Positions 32,660 through 40,912 of a DNA stretch of 64,000 nucleotides are shown one piece after another. How positions within the stretch are numbered: the first letter of the stretch is position 1; every line of letters begins with the position of its first letter. Origin of the DNA: Virgibacillus_O sediminis (GTDB lineage: Bacteria > Bacillota > Bacilli > Bacillales > Amphibacillaceae); assembly GCF_042643265.1 (NCBI RefSeq), contig NZ_JBHRRZ010000006.1, positions 48,435-112,434 on the forward strand. The letters are read 5' to 3'. The notes under the pieces are model-generated. The model ran no database searches. It worked only from the letters and a program-made list of their open reading frames with translations, and was not told the DNA's origin. The position numbers were made by a program, and so were the translations under genes.

Positions 32660-34648
32660 TTATAGCGTGTGCTGGAACTTTTCTGCAAATTTGATGAAGT
32701 ATTGAAGGGATTCCTTGTTACTTAATGACCCCATATTGACAACTTGATCGGCAGGCTGCCCCATCAATATTTTCTTGACTGGTATCTCCAGCTTTTTGCC
32801 ATTTAAAGTTTTTGGGATATCTTTTATTTGATAGATTCCTGTCGGTGTATGGCGGGGAGAGCATTGTTCCCGGATATGCTGTTTAATTTTGTTCCTGACT
32901 GCTTCCGTAAGCTCTGTTCCTTCCTTCATGACGACAAACAGCGGGGTGGAGGAGCTGCCCTCTTGATCAGGAACATCAACAATCAGGCTATCCTCCACTT
33001 CATTTACCTGATCCACTGCCCTATATATCTCACTGGAACCGATGCGTATTCCTCCCCGGTTGATGGTTGCATCTGAGCGGCCATAAATTACACCTGTGCC
33101 CCGCTCCGTGATCTTGAGGTAGTCGCCATGGCACCAAATCCCGGGGTACACGTCAAAATAGCTGTCGTGCAAACGGCTTCCATTGGGGTCATTCCAAAAA
33201 TAGATCGGCATGGATGGGAAGGGTTCTGTCAATACCAATTCTCCGACTTCTCCGATTTTGGGCTCTCCTTTCTCATCATAGCTTTCCAACTTGGCACCGA
33301 GTCCTCGGCATTGCAGTTCTCCGGCATAAACGGGAAGTGTTGGTGCTCCAAGTATGAAAGCTGTACATACATCGGTTCCTCCGCTAATGGAAGCAATCCA
33401 AATATCTTCTTTTACTTTGTCATAGCACCATTGGAAGCCTTCTGGCGGCAATGGCGATCCGGTGGAGCTTATATTTCTTAAATAGGTTAAATCGTGGCTC
33501 TTGCCTGGATGGAGTTCCCCTTTCATACAGCTGGTAATGTAGCTGGCACTTGTGCCGAACACCGTCATTTTTGTATCCTCTGCAAATTTCCACAGAACAT
33601 GTTTATCCGGATATGTTGGGCTGCCGTCGTACAGGATAGCAGTACTGCCGGTCAAAAGGCTTCCTACAAGGAAATTCCACATCATCCAGCCGGTTGTGGT
33701 GTACCAGAAAAAGCGGTCCTCTTCTCTGAGATCCTGGTGGAAAGTCAGCGCCTTCAGGTGTTCCAGAAGGATTCCGCCTTGACTATGAACAATGGGTTTT
33801 GGTTTACCGGTAGTTCCCGAAGAATATAATATCCATAACGGGTCATTGAACGGTACGTATTCATAGTGAAGCTCGCCGCTATGATTCGTCTTGGCAGCTT
33901 CTTGCCATGTCACAGCGTTTTTCAGCTTATTGAAATCAGCCTTGCCGTTAAGGTAGGGGACCCCGATGGTTGCTTCCAGTGTTGGAAGCTCCTTTTGAAT
34001 CTCCTCCGCCACAGGCAACCGGTCAAAATCTTTTCCTCCGTATCGATAGCCGTCTACTGTGAACATGAGCTTTGGTTCTATTTGCTTAAAACGGTCAATG
34101 ACACTTTGTGTACCGAAATCGGGAGAAGCGCTCGACCAGATGGCACCGAGGCTTGCTGTGGCCAGAAATGCCACGATGGTCTCGTAAATGTTTGGCAGAT
34201 AGGCTGCCACCCGGTCTCCTTTTTGAATGCCATAATCTTTCAATGAATTCTGTAACGCAACTGTATCATTGTACAGCTTCGCCCAGGAGACTTCGGCTTT
34301 GTCCCGTAATTCGGAGGCGTGAATAATAGCTGTTTTATTCTCTTTATGGTTTCTGAATACATGTTCCGCATAGTTGATTTCTGCTCCTGGAAACCACTTG
34401 GTTCCAGGCATTTGATGAGAGGATAAGACGGTCTGGTAGGGTTTCTTCGATTGTATGTCAAAGTACTCCCACTGTGTCTCCCAAAACTCCTCCAGTTCAT
34501 CGACAGACCAAGCCCATAGAGAAGCGTAATCTTCAAAATTTAGATGTTTATGTTCCTTCAGCCAATCCTTATACTTATTGAGGTTGGCTTTCTCTTTGCG
34601 AGACTCGCCTGGTTCCCATAACAGCGTGCCTTCTTCCATCCTGCTCAT
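32660..34648 (-). CDS. Acetoacetyl-CoA synthetase (acetoacetate-CoA ligase)
   Basis: 662-residue AMP-forming acyl-CoA ligase. Motif A3 reads WILYSSGTTGKPKPIVHSQG, A5 is seen at ISGGTDVCTAFILG, and INRGGIRIGSSEIYRAV and the C-terminal lysine in TLNGKKLEIPVKK complete the family set. The extended N-terminus (LNKYKDWLKEHKHLNFEDYA) and HQMPGTKWFPGAEINYAE favour acetoacetate over acetate as substrate. It could feed ketone bodies or polyhydroxybutyrate breakdown products into acetyl-CoA. GGGAGGGG precedes the ATG. Monocistronic. Confidence 0.9.
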   Translation of the reverse strand: MSRMEEGTLLWEPGESRKEKANLNKYKDWLKEHKHLNFEDYASLWAWSVDELEEFWETQWEYFDIQSKKPYQTVLSSHQMPGTKWFPGAEINYAEHVFRNHKENKTAIIHASELRDKAEVSWAKLYNDTVALQNSLKDYGIQKGDRVAAYLPNIYETIVAFLATASLGAIWSSASPDFGTQSVIDRFKQIEPKLMFTVDGYRYGGKDFDRLPVAEEIQKELPTLEATIGVPYLNGKADFNKLKNAVTWQEAAKTNHSGELHYEYVPFNDPLWILYSSGTTGKPKPIVHSQGGILLEHLKALTFHQDLREEDRFFWYTTTGWMMWNFLVGSLLTGSTAILYDGSPTYPDKHVLWKFAEDTKMTVFGTSASYITSCMKGELHPGKSHDLTYLRNISSTGSPLPPEGFQWCYDKVKEDIWIASISGGTDVCTAFILGAPTLPVYAGELQCRGLGAKLESYDEKGEPKIGEVGELVLTEPFPSMPIYFWNDPNGSRLHDSYFDVYPGIWCHGDYLKITERGTGVIYGRSDATINRGGIRIGSSEIYRAVDQVNEVEDSLIVDVPDQEGSSSTPLFVVMKEGTELTEAVRNKIKQHIREQCSPRHTPTGIYQIKDIPKTLNGKKLEIPVKKILMGQPADQVVNMGSLSNKESLQYFIKFAEKFQHTL

Positions 34649-34730
34649 CCTATCCCCTCCCGAATTTTATGATAATTAACACTATTATATGAACTCGTTC
34701 CCGCTATGTAAAGCATCCTTGTATGAAACG

Positions 34731-34760
34731 GAAAAAAAACCCCCTTATATCAAGAGGGTT
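34731..34760 (-). terminator. Terminator of PfpI-family gene
   Basis: Minus-strand stem AACCCTCTTG/TATAAGGGGGTT followed by TTTTTTCC, directly after the stop at 34764. Confidence 0.8.
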
Positions 34761-34763
34761 CCC

Positions 34764-35288
34764 TTATTGTCCGGCCAGTTTGCCCACAAAAGCTTCCATA
34801 TACGCAGGAAGATCTGGTGGACGGCGGCTTGAAATGATATGGCCGTCGATGATCACTGCTTCATCATGCCATTCTGCGCCGGCATTCTTCATATCATCTT
34901 TGATTCCGGGAGTGCTTGTCACAATCCTGCCTTGTAAGATATCCGCTGAGATAAGTACCCAGCCTGCATGGCAGATCTGTCCTATTGGTTTTCGGGATTC
35001 ATCCATCTTTTTGATCAATTCAAGCACCTCAGGGTAGCGGCGTAATTTATCCGGCGCCCATCCGCCAGGAACTAAGATGGCATCATATTCATCAGCCTTT
35101 ATGTCTTTAAAAGCAAAGGCGGATTTTGCAGGAACCCCATATTTTCCTGTATAGGTTTTTTCTGCTTCCTTCCCTGTTAAATCCACCGTGGCCCCCTCTT
35201 CCTGCAGACGCAGGACAGGATACCAAAGCTCTAAGTCTTCAAAGTCGTCTTCTACTAGGGCAATTACTTTTGTACCCTCTAGCCGCAT
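34764..35288 (-). CDS. DJ-1/PfpI family glutamine-amidotransferase-like protein
   Basis: 174 residues, flavodoxin-like fold. The nucleophile Cys sits in the elbow GQICHAGWVL (usually ICHGP), with the conserved Glu in EDDFEDLELWYP. Members act as deglycases, chaperones or proteases, and the function of this one is not certain. ATG 35288 follows GGGAGG by seven bases; the longer frame to 35303 starts inside the ribosome binding site. Monocistronic. Confidence 0.85.
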   Translation of the reverse strand: MRLEGTKVIALVEDDFEDLELWYPVLRLQEEGATVDLTGKEAEKTYTGKYGVPAKSAFAFKDIKADEYDAILVPGGWAPDKLRRYPEVLELIKKMDESRKPIGQICHAGWVLISADILQGRIVTSTPGIKDDMKNAGAEWHDEAVIIDGHIISSRRPPDLPAYMEAFVGKLAGQ

Positions 35289-35367
35289 ACAGATTCCTCC
35301 CATTCATGATATGCCAATTGTACCAAAGGAAGGCGATGAAGGCGAACTATCTGCAGAATGGATAAGA

Positions 35368-35622
35368 TCAACTCTGCCTCTGTTGATATTCTGCAAATTT
35401 CACAAACGTCTTTTCATCTTCAATTAGGCCGCAAGACCCGCATTGCACTTTGTATTCGGGTCCGTGGTAGAGGGTGTGGAACACTTCAGGAGCTTCACTG
35501 ATATAGGTGGCGACAGTGTCGCCCGTCTGCGGATCCAGCTTTACGGGGGTTGCCTTTTGCTCTATAATGTTAAACCGTGTGCTATTTGTCTTGCAATTAG
35601 GACAACGGTATGGCTGTGCCAT
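35368..35622 (-). CDS. Small zinc-ribbon protein
   Basis: 84 residues with two Cys pairs, CPNC (residues 7-10) and CGSCG near residue 61, forming a probable zinc ribbon around a beta-rich middle (TPVKLDPQTGDTVATYISEA). No family is recognised with certainty. The ATG at 35622 has AGGAGG eight bases upstream; a longer frame starting at 35787 is a chance extension into the opuD promoter region. The gene is divergent from opuD. Confidence 0.78.
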   Translation of the reverse strand: MAQPYRCPNCKTNSTRFNIIEQKATPVKLDPQTGDTVATYISEAPEVFHTLYHGPEYKVQCGSCGLIEDEKTFVKFAEYQQRQS

Positions 35623-35737
35623 TACATACACCTCCTGATTTTTAGTATTCTCATTAATCATCAATTTATGATAAAAACATACAGGTCTTTTAACGTGTTT
35701 TGTTCGATAGAATGCGTACATTTTATTTTTGATGGCC

Positions 35738-35784
35738 TTTTCCTGGTTGGCTGTATTCTCATATAATCCTACCAACCAGGAAAA
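35738..35784 (+). repeat. 13-bp perfect inverted repeat at the opuD promoter
   Basis: TTTTCCTGGTTGG (35738-35750) and CCAACCAGGAAAA (35772-35784) are exact reverse complements separated by 21 bases containing TATAAT (35762-35767). TTGATG (35729-35734) with TGTATT is another possible promoter. The arms would flank bound polymerase, so this is a plausible operator, or a stable 5' hairpin in the transcript. Confidence 0.75.
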
Positions 35785-35807
35785 CATAGGATAAAGGGAG
35801 AGATTTT

Positions 35808-37295
35808 ATGAAGAATGTCACAAATGTTTTTTGGTACTCTATTGCTATATGCCTGGCTGTAGTAATTTGGGGCTCTACAGCCCCGACTCATTTGGAGGAA
35901 GTTTCTGCAGCGGTAACCGGGTTTATTTCTGTGCGTTTTGGCTGGTATTATCTGCTGATTGTTGTACTTATGCTTGCTTTCTGTATTTATATTAGTTTTT
36001 CCCGTTATGGAAGGGTGAAACTGGGCAAAGAACACGATAAACCGGAGTTCAGCCTGCTTACATGGTTCGCTATGCTCTTCAGTGCAGGCATGGGAATGGG
36101 ACTTGTATTCTGGACGACAGCCGAACCAATTTCCCATGCTTTTATCAGCACACCCACCGCGGAACCAGGGTCTGATGAAGCGGTAAAGGAGGGGCTGCAA
36201 TATTCATTTTTTCATTGGGGCGTCCATGCATGGGCGGTATATGGAATTGTAGCCTTGGTGTTGGCCTACTTCAAGTTTCATAAGGATGCACCAGGTCTGA
36301 TCAGTGCTACTCTTGTTCCGATTTTTGGGGAAAAGAGCATGAGGGGACTTGCGGGAAAACTTATTGACACACTGGCTGTTTTCGCCACAGTAGTTGGTGT
36401 GGCGGCTACATTAGGATTTGGCTCTGCACAGATTACAGGAGGACTATCCTTTCTGTTCGGCACGCCTGAAACTTTCCGTGTTCAGCTGCTTGTACTGGTC
36501 ATAGCAACCGGGCTATTTATTATCTCCGCCTGGTCCGGAATCGGAAGAGGGATCAAGTACTTAAGTAATATTAACATGGGGCTGGCAACAGTTCTCTTGC
36601 TCATGCTTTTTATAGTTGGGCCGACGTTGTATATACTGAATATGTTTACTAGCACGTTGGGAAGCTATCTATCTGATTTCTTTGATATGAGCCTCCGTTT
36701 GGCACCGCTTGATGAGGAAAATCGGGGATGGATTAATGCCTGGACGATCTTCTACTGGGCATGGTGGATATCGTGGGCACCATTTGTCGGCATCTTCATC
36801 GCCAGAATTTCCAAAGGCCGTACAGTAAAAGAGTTTATGTTGGGAGTTCTATTGGTTCCAGCTATTGTCTGCTTTATATTCTTTGCTGTGTTTGGTGTAT
36901 CTGCCTTAAATTTAGAACAAAATGGAATAGCTGCCATCTCCGAGTTTTCGGTGGAAACTTCAACTTTTGGAGTACTTGCCGAGTATCCATTAGGCACCTT
37001 GATGTCCATGATCACTATTGTAGTAGTAGCTATATTTTTCATTACGTCTGCCGATTCGGCTACCTTTGTACTCGGGATGTTAAGTACAAACGGCCTGCTT
37101 AATCCCAAAAATTCGGTGAAAATTACATGGGGTCTTACACAGTCTGCGGTCGCTGCGATTATTGTCTATTTTGGCGGCACTCAAGGCTTGCAGAATATGC
37201 TGATCATTGCCGCCTTGCCGTTTTCACTGGTTATCCTTCTAATGGGAGGAGCCTTTTATAAATCAGTTAGGGCCGAATATGGGCCGAGAAAATAG
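35808..37295 (+). CDS. opuD: Glycine betaine transporter, BCCT family (OpuD-like)
   Basis: 495-residue, 12-helix sodium-coupled transporter. The glycine motif AGMGMGLVFW, the TM4 aromatic box in FFHWGVHAWAVYG (W-4-W-2-Y), the TM8 box YWAWWISWAPFVG, and FIARISKGRTVKEF are all canonical for glycine betaine uptake, so the compatible-solute role is well supported by known BetP residues. ATG 35808 follows AAAGGGAGAG. Osmotic induction is expected, and a 13-bp inverted repeat sits at the promoter. Followed by a strong terminator. Confidence 0.92.
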   Translation: MKNVTNVFWYSIAICLAVVIWGSTAPTHLEEVSAAVTGFISVRFGWYYLLIVVLMLAFCIYISFSRYGRVKLGKEHDKPEFSLLTWFAMLFSAGMGMGLVFWTTAEPISHAFISTPTAEPGSDEAVKEGLQYSFFHWGVHAWAVYGIVALVLAYFKFHKDAPGLISATLVPIFGEKSMRGLAGKLIDTLAVFATVVGVAATLGFGSAQITGGLSFLFGTPETFRVQLLVLVIATGLFIISAWSGIGRGIKYLSNINMGLATVLLLMLFIVGPTLYILNMFTSTLGSYLSDFFDMSLRLAPLDEENRGWINAWTIFYWAWWISWAPFVGIFIARISKGRTVKEFMLGVLLVPAIVCFIFFAVFGVSALNLEQNGIAAISEFSVETSTFGVLAEYPLGTLMSMITIVVVAIFFITSADSATFVLGMLSTNGLLNPKNSVKITWGLTQSAVAAIIVYFGGTQGLQNMLIIAALPFSLVILLMGGAFYKSVRAEYGPRK

Positions 37296-37370
37296 AGGGC
37301 TTCCAGGAGGCAGATAATCGAAGTTTTTCGCCTTGCGCGGGAAACAACAGCAAAAAGTGAGTCAAAATAA

Positions 37371-37409
37371 ACCCCGTACAAGTTCATCTATAAACTTGGA
37401 CGGGGTTTT
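37371..37409 (+). terminator. Terminator of opuD
   Basis: CCCCGTACAAGTT and AACTTGGACGGGG, a 13-base stem with one mismatch and an ATCTATA loop region, followed by TTTTTAG. Confidence 0.9.
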
Positions 37410-37497
37410 TAGTTTGTTTAGGAATGTAAACCGATAGCATGCCTCTGACGCCGAACCACCCGTGAAAGTGAAAGAAGTCGGAAGAGCGCGCCTCTTT

Positions 37498-37938
37498 TTA
37501 AAACCATTTTTTAAGTTTGGACAAAAGGGAAGAGGATTCTTCCTTTTTATCATCTGAGTCGGCTGCAGTTTTTTCTTCCATAAAAATATTTTCCTTATCA
37601 ATTGCATAGTCGTAAGTAAGCACAGCTCCGATATCTGTATCATTTTCTTCATCCGTAATAGTTGTGTAAGGTATATTATACTTTTTGGCTAGCTCTTTTT
37701 CTTCTTTGAGAAAACGATGGGAGACATGACCATTGATCAACAAGCTTGCATCTGGATGGGATTTCATCTCTTCCTCCAGTGCTCTCAGGCCGGAATCACT
37801 CATTATCTGCCCCTTATTAAGAGCAAGAACAATCCTTTCTCTTAGAGTTCCAAGGAATTTCTTCCTTTCCTCGTCCTTTGGCAGCCGGACGCCATACATG
37901 CCTTCCGTTAGATAATCGTCTACATTTTTGTTGGTCAT
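37498..37938 (-). CDS. yueI: DUF1694 family protein, YueI-like
   Basis: 146-residue cytoplasmic protein. VDDYLTEGMYGVRLPKDEER, FLGTLRERIVLALNKGQIM and INGHVSHRFLKEEKELA match the YueI/DUF1694 family, which is restricted to Firmicutes and has an eL30-like ribosomal-protein fold. No biochemical role is known to me. The C-terminal ~35 residues are acidic and low-complexity (EEKTAADSDDKKEESSS) before a basic end. Monocistronic. Confidence 0.87.
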   Translation of the reverse strand: MTNKNVDDYLTEGMYGVRLPKDEERKKFLGTLRERIVLALNKGQIMSDSGLRALEEEMKSHPDASLLINGHVSHRFLKEEKELAKKYNIPYTTITDEENDTDIGAVLTYDYAIDKENIFMEEKTAADSDDKKEESSSLLSKLKKWF

Positions 37939-38005
37939 AGCGATTCCTCACTTTTTTACCTTTTTAGGCCATTTTAGCAGAAGTTTGAGCATCAGCAATC
38001 ATAAG

Positions 38006-38035
38006 AGGGTATCCCATCAAGGAGATACCCTTTAT
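38006..38035 (-). terminator. Hairpin after yfhD-like gene
   Basis: GGGTATCTCC and GGGATACCC form a stem (plus-strand 38007-38030) just past the yfhD-like stop. The U-run is better on the plus strand (TTTATTTTG) than on the minus, so activity on the minus strand is uncertain. Confidence 0.6.
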
Positions 38036-38049
38036 TTTGTAAGGAAAAA

Positions 38050-38220
38050 CTATTTTTTCTTTGCCCGGAGGTCAGCTTCTCTGCTTCTTTGCTGGGCAAC
38101 TTTATCATCGGTGTCTGCAAATTCTTCGGCAAATTCAATATCCCGGCCGTCAGAAATCTGATTTTTTGGTGTTTGAGACAAAAAGTTGTTCTTCCGTTTA
38201 TTATGCTCATCTCTGCCCAT
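38050..38220 (-). CDS. YfhD family small protein
   Basis: 56 residues: MGRDEHNKRKNNFLSQTPKN, then QISDGRDIEFAEEFADTDD, and a charged helix ending RAKKK. The LSQTPKN and DIEFAEEFAD segments identify the YfhD family, small hydrophilic proteins of Bacillaceae made during sporulation. AGGGGTGAGC precedes the ATG. An overlapping longer minus-strand frame (37992-38228) is a shadow in another register. Confidence 0.85.
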   Translation of the reverse strand: MGRDEHNKRKNNFLSQTPKNQISDGRDIEFAEEFADTDDKVAQQRSREADLRAKKK

Positions 38221-38360
38221 CTGCTCACCCCTGATTAAAGTATTACAGGTATAGTATGGCTCTCACAGCAAGGTCTATCCCTGCCAGTATCTTCTGCCTC
38301 TGCTTAATTCATAAAAAAAGCCCTATTCAGTAATACTAAGGCAAAAAAGGAGGAGTGATC

Positions 38361-38537
38361 ATGATGGGAAGAGATGAATTGTGCAGGGCATGTGAAGGGA
38401 CTGGAATGCTGGCGGATGATGAGGGATGGCAATACACCTGCAGCATTTGCAGAGGAGACGGCTCCTATAGTAAAGATGATGCAGCCAAAGGAGCAAGAGT
38501 GCTGGAAGTGGATGAAACCAACCGGCTGTTAGACTAA
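38361..38537 (+). CDS. Small protein with two CxxC zinc-finger knuckles
   Basis: 58 residues with CRACEGTG and CSICRGDG, the CxxCxGxG pattern of DnaJ-type zinc fingers, likely binding one Zn. Proteins of this size and pattern include YuiA and anti-TRAP; neither assignment is firm, and the trp operon here uses T-boxes rather than TRAP. ATG 38361 follows AAGGAGG; a GTG at 38355 is too close to it. A long hairpin follows. Confidence 0.75.
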   Translation: MMGRDELCRACEGTGMLADDEGWQYTCSICRGDGSYSKDDAAKGARVLEVDETNRLLD

Positions 38538-38544
38538 AGGAAAA

Positions 38545-38605
38545 CTGCCTGCTACTGTAAAATGTCCTTCGATATCAAGGTATTTTACGTGTGGCAGGCA
38601 GATTT
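38545..38605 (+). terminator. Long hairpin / terminator after zinc-finger gene
   Basis: CTGCCTGC pairs with GCAGGCAG across an inner stem TAAAAT/ATTTTA and CCTT/AAGG, followed by ATTTTC. Unusually long (about 60 bases) for a terminator. Beyond it, 38606-38729 contains only an AATCTGT/ACAGATT hairpin. Confidence 0.65.
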
Positions 38606-38729
38606 TCAATTGTTAAGGAATCTGTGGGGATGGGGACAGATTCTGTTTACTGGAGCATGCCAACCTATCCGTGGGCGGTCTCCGGCATGGTCCTTATGCC
38701 GTTAACCGGGCCATTGTGTCTTTAGTTGA

Positions 38730-39344
38730 TTAATGAGCCATCGGATTTTGGATGGGAGCAAAGCTGTTCATATAATTCTGCATATCCTGCTGTTTTAACT
38801 GAGGCACTTGATAGTACTGGTTTTTATTTTGGTATTGGAATACCTCATATGCCATTTCAATAACGTGAGGAATGCTGTCTGCAAATACTCGGCGCAGAAC
38901 CGGATTAGTTGCTTCCAAAGCAGTCATGGTAAATGCGGAAGCACAGGTCTTCAGATGGCCCATCATGAAGCTGGAGATACTTTGGTCATTCAATTCATTG
39001 ACAGACTGAGCCGGCGTTTTAGGCTGGGACGGCTGCATGCCGTATACCACATCGTTGCCTTGGGCCATATTGTAAGTCTGTGTCTTAACAGCTGGTTCCT
39101 TCCCGGTCTGGAGTGTTTCCACTATGGTATTGTATGTCTGGGAAAGATAAGTTTTATGCTGTTGGAGCATGGTTTTTAGTTCGGGATCCTGGATATGGTT
39201 CTGATACAATAAATAATGCTCCAGCGTTCCCACTACTCCGGAAACTGCTTCATGGACATCGAGCATTTCATGGCCGCCATGGCTCTCCTTGGCTGCCATT
39301 TGAGAGGAATCCTGCAAGTTTTGGTTTTGTTGCTGATTGTTCAT
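38730..39344 (-). CDS. Spore coat protein, CotF family
   Basis: 204 residues. A Gln/Asn-rich N-terminus (MNNQQQNQNLQDSSQMAAKE) precedes a helical ferritin-like CotF domain: LLYQNHIQDPELKTMLQQHK, NDQSISSFMMGHLKTCASAF and ATNPVLRRVFADSIPHVIEM are characteristic. The C-terminus is again Gln/Tyr-rich. It is probably expressed late in sporulation in the mother cell and deposited in the coat. ATG 39344 has AGGAGG eight bases upstream; the ATG two codons earlier is too close to it. Confidence 0.88.
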   Translation of the reverse strand: MNNQQQNQNLQDSSQMAAKESHGGHEMLDVHEAVSGVVGTLEHYLLYQNHIQDPELKTMLQQHKTYLSQTYNTIVETLQTGKEPAVKTQTYNMAQGNDVVYGMQPSQPKTPAQSVNELNDQSISSFMMGHLKTCASAFTMTALEATNPVLRRVFADSIPHVIEMAYEVFQYQNKNQYYQVPQLKQQDMQNYMNSFAPIQNPMAH

Positions 39345-39518
39345 TATCATAACCTCCTAATCATTTTCCTGCTTATTTTAAACAGATTGGTTCAGGTTAT
39401 TCATATGAAAACAAGCGATGATATCGCCTTGCAAGAAAAGTCTGGAAATGCGCGACCAATAAATGAAAATTATGATATTATGAGAAAAGAGACAGAATTC
39501 GTTTTTAGGAGGCTGCTT

Positions 39519-40466
39519 ATGGAGGAAAGAGAGCCAATACGGCTGGATGATCGTATACATTTGATTGATGGATTCGATTTAGGGGTGCCAGACCGTACAG
39601 GTACGTATGTGATTGACGAGGAAGATTTGACAATTATTGAGACAGGGCCGAGTCCTTCCGTAAAATATGTCAAAAAGGGGTTGGAGGCACTTGGTTTTTC
39701 CCTTGATCAGGTGAAGTATATTATCGTTACACATATTCATCTTGATCATGCAGGAGGGGCTGGGCTATTATTGCGCGAGTGCCCTAATGCAACTGTGGTT
39801 GTTCATCCAAGAGGTGAAAGGCATTTGATCAATCCAAAAAAACTGGCTGCAGGGGCGAGGGCCGTCTACGGAGAGAGCTTCCAAGAACTGTTTGAACCAA
39901 TTGTTCCGATTCCCCAGGACAGACTGCTCCTAAAAGAGGATGGTGAGACATTGCAAATCGGTTCCGGCTGTCGCTTGGAATTTCTCGATACTCCCGGCCA
40001 TGCAAAACATCATTTCAGTATATATGACCCGGTTAGCAAAGGAATATTTACTGGAGACACAGTAGGCGTGCGTTATGAACATCTGGCCAGGGAAGGGGTG
40101 CAATTATTTCTTCCCTCTACTTCTCCGAATCACTTTAATCCTAATTCGATGCAGGCTTCCATTGACCGTATCTCCGACCTGAAGCCGGAGCGCATTTACT
40201 ATGGCCATTTTGGAATGACAGAACAGCCGGAGGAAGCGTTGCAGGAGGTTTCTGAATGGCTAGGAATATTTATGGAGGAAGGGGAACAGGCACTTGCTGA
40301 GGGGAAGGGTTACGATGAACTGTCCAGGAGCATGCTTGGTAGAGTCCGAAAGCATTTGCAGGATGTAGGGATAGCTGATGATCACGAAGCGTATATCATT
40401 ATCAATTTGGATATGCAGATTAGTGCCCTTGGGATCATCGATTATTTTAAGACCATTAAACAGTAA
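39519..40466 (+). CDS. MBL-fold metallohydrolase
   Basis: 315-residue metallo-beta-lactamase-fold enzyme. Metal-binding HIHLDHAGG, His in DTPGHAKHHFS, Asp in FTGDTVG and His in YYGHFG give a complete dinuclear site. The C-terminal ~90 residues are helical. The substrate is unknown; lactonase, thioesterase or glyoxalase-like activity are all possible. ATG 39519 is chosen because AGGAGG lies six bases upstream; the frame is open back to 39216 through the divergent cot gene, but that is chance. Confidence 0.85.
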   Translation: MEEREPIRLDDRIHLIDGFDLGVPDRTGTYVIDEEDLTIIETGPSPSVKYVKKGLEALGFSLDQVKYIIVTHIHLDHAGGAGLLLRECPNATVVVHPRGERHLINPKKLAAGARAVYGESFQELFEPIVPIPQDRLLLKEDGETLQIGSGCRLEFLDTPGHAKHHFSIYDPVSKGIFTGDTVGVRYEHLAREGVQLFLPSTSPNHFNPNSMQASIDRISDLKPERIYYGHFGMTEQPEEALQEVSEWLGIFMEEGEQALAEGKGYDELSRSMLGRVRKHLQDVGIADDHEAYIIINLDMQISALGIIDYFKTIKQ

Positions 40467-40471
40467 GAAGA

Positions 40472-40505
40472 AAATCACCCGTTCCGAAGAGGAATGGGTG
40501 ATTTA
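40472..40505. terminator. Bidirectional terminator
   Basis: AAATCACCCGTTCC and GGAATGGGTGATTT with a GAAGA loop, between the convergent MBL gene and the oxidase-like gene. Confidence 0.85.
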
Positions 40506-40507
40506 TG

Positions 40508-40900
40508 TTATTTTTCTCCGTCCAGTCTCATGAATGTGAGGATCAGGAAAAATAAAAAGCTGAGTAATAGGATGGTGCCTCCTGCGATGAAAAAAACGGT
40601 GACAAATGTGTCGGGCAAGGAAAATGGGCGCACATAATAGAGCCACATTCCACTAGTCAAGCCAATGGATCCGATGATCGCAGACCAGACATGAAGGGAA
40701 GCCATAATTCTGGAAGCCGGGGTGAATACCCTATAGAAGACGGCCCAGGAAAAAAGGGATAGCCAGCCGACAACCAAAATATGGGCGTGAACCGTTTTGA
40801 ATTCCAGCCCCCCTGCCCCTGCCATATGGGAGCCAATGACGGCGCCTAGAAACGCAAAGGCAGCTGAAAAACGAAGCAGTATTTTACTGTAGGATTTCAT
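40508..40900 (-). CDS. Short haem-copper-oxidase-like membrane protein
   Basis: 130 residues with four transmembrane segments. Conserved histidines in GSHMAGAG and KTVHAHILVVGW, plus SLHVW, resemble the first helices of cbb3/NorB-type oxidase subunit I, where His ligate haem. At 130 residues it has a quarter of a real subunit I and cannot be a terminal oxidase by itself. Stand-alone versions occur in Bacillaceae and are often labelled cytochrome c oxidase; their role is unknown. The start lies 12 bases after the exoA stop, so both are in one operon. Confidence 0.7.
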   Translation of the reverse strand: MKSYSKILLRFSAAFAFLGAVIGSHMAGAGGLEFKTVHAHILVVGWLSLFSWAVFYRVFTPASRIMASLHVWSAIIGSIGLTSGMWLYYVRPFSLPDTFVTVFFIAGGTILLLSFLFFLILTFMRLDGEK

Positions 40901-40912
40901 TTGAATCTCTCC

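Noticed and set aside
38361..38537. Anti-TRAP assignment for the small zinc-finger protein
   Set aside because: The CxxCxGxG knuckles are shared by several small families, and the trp operon here is T-box controlled with no TRAP sites seen.
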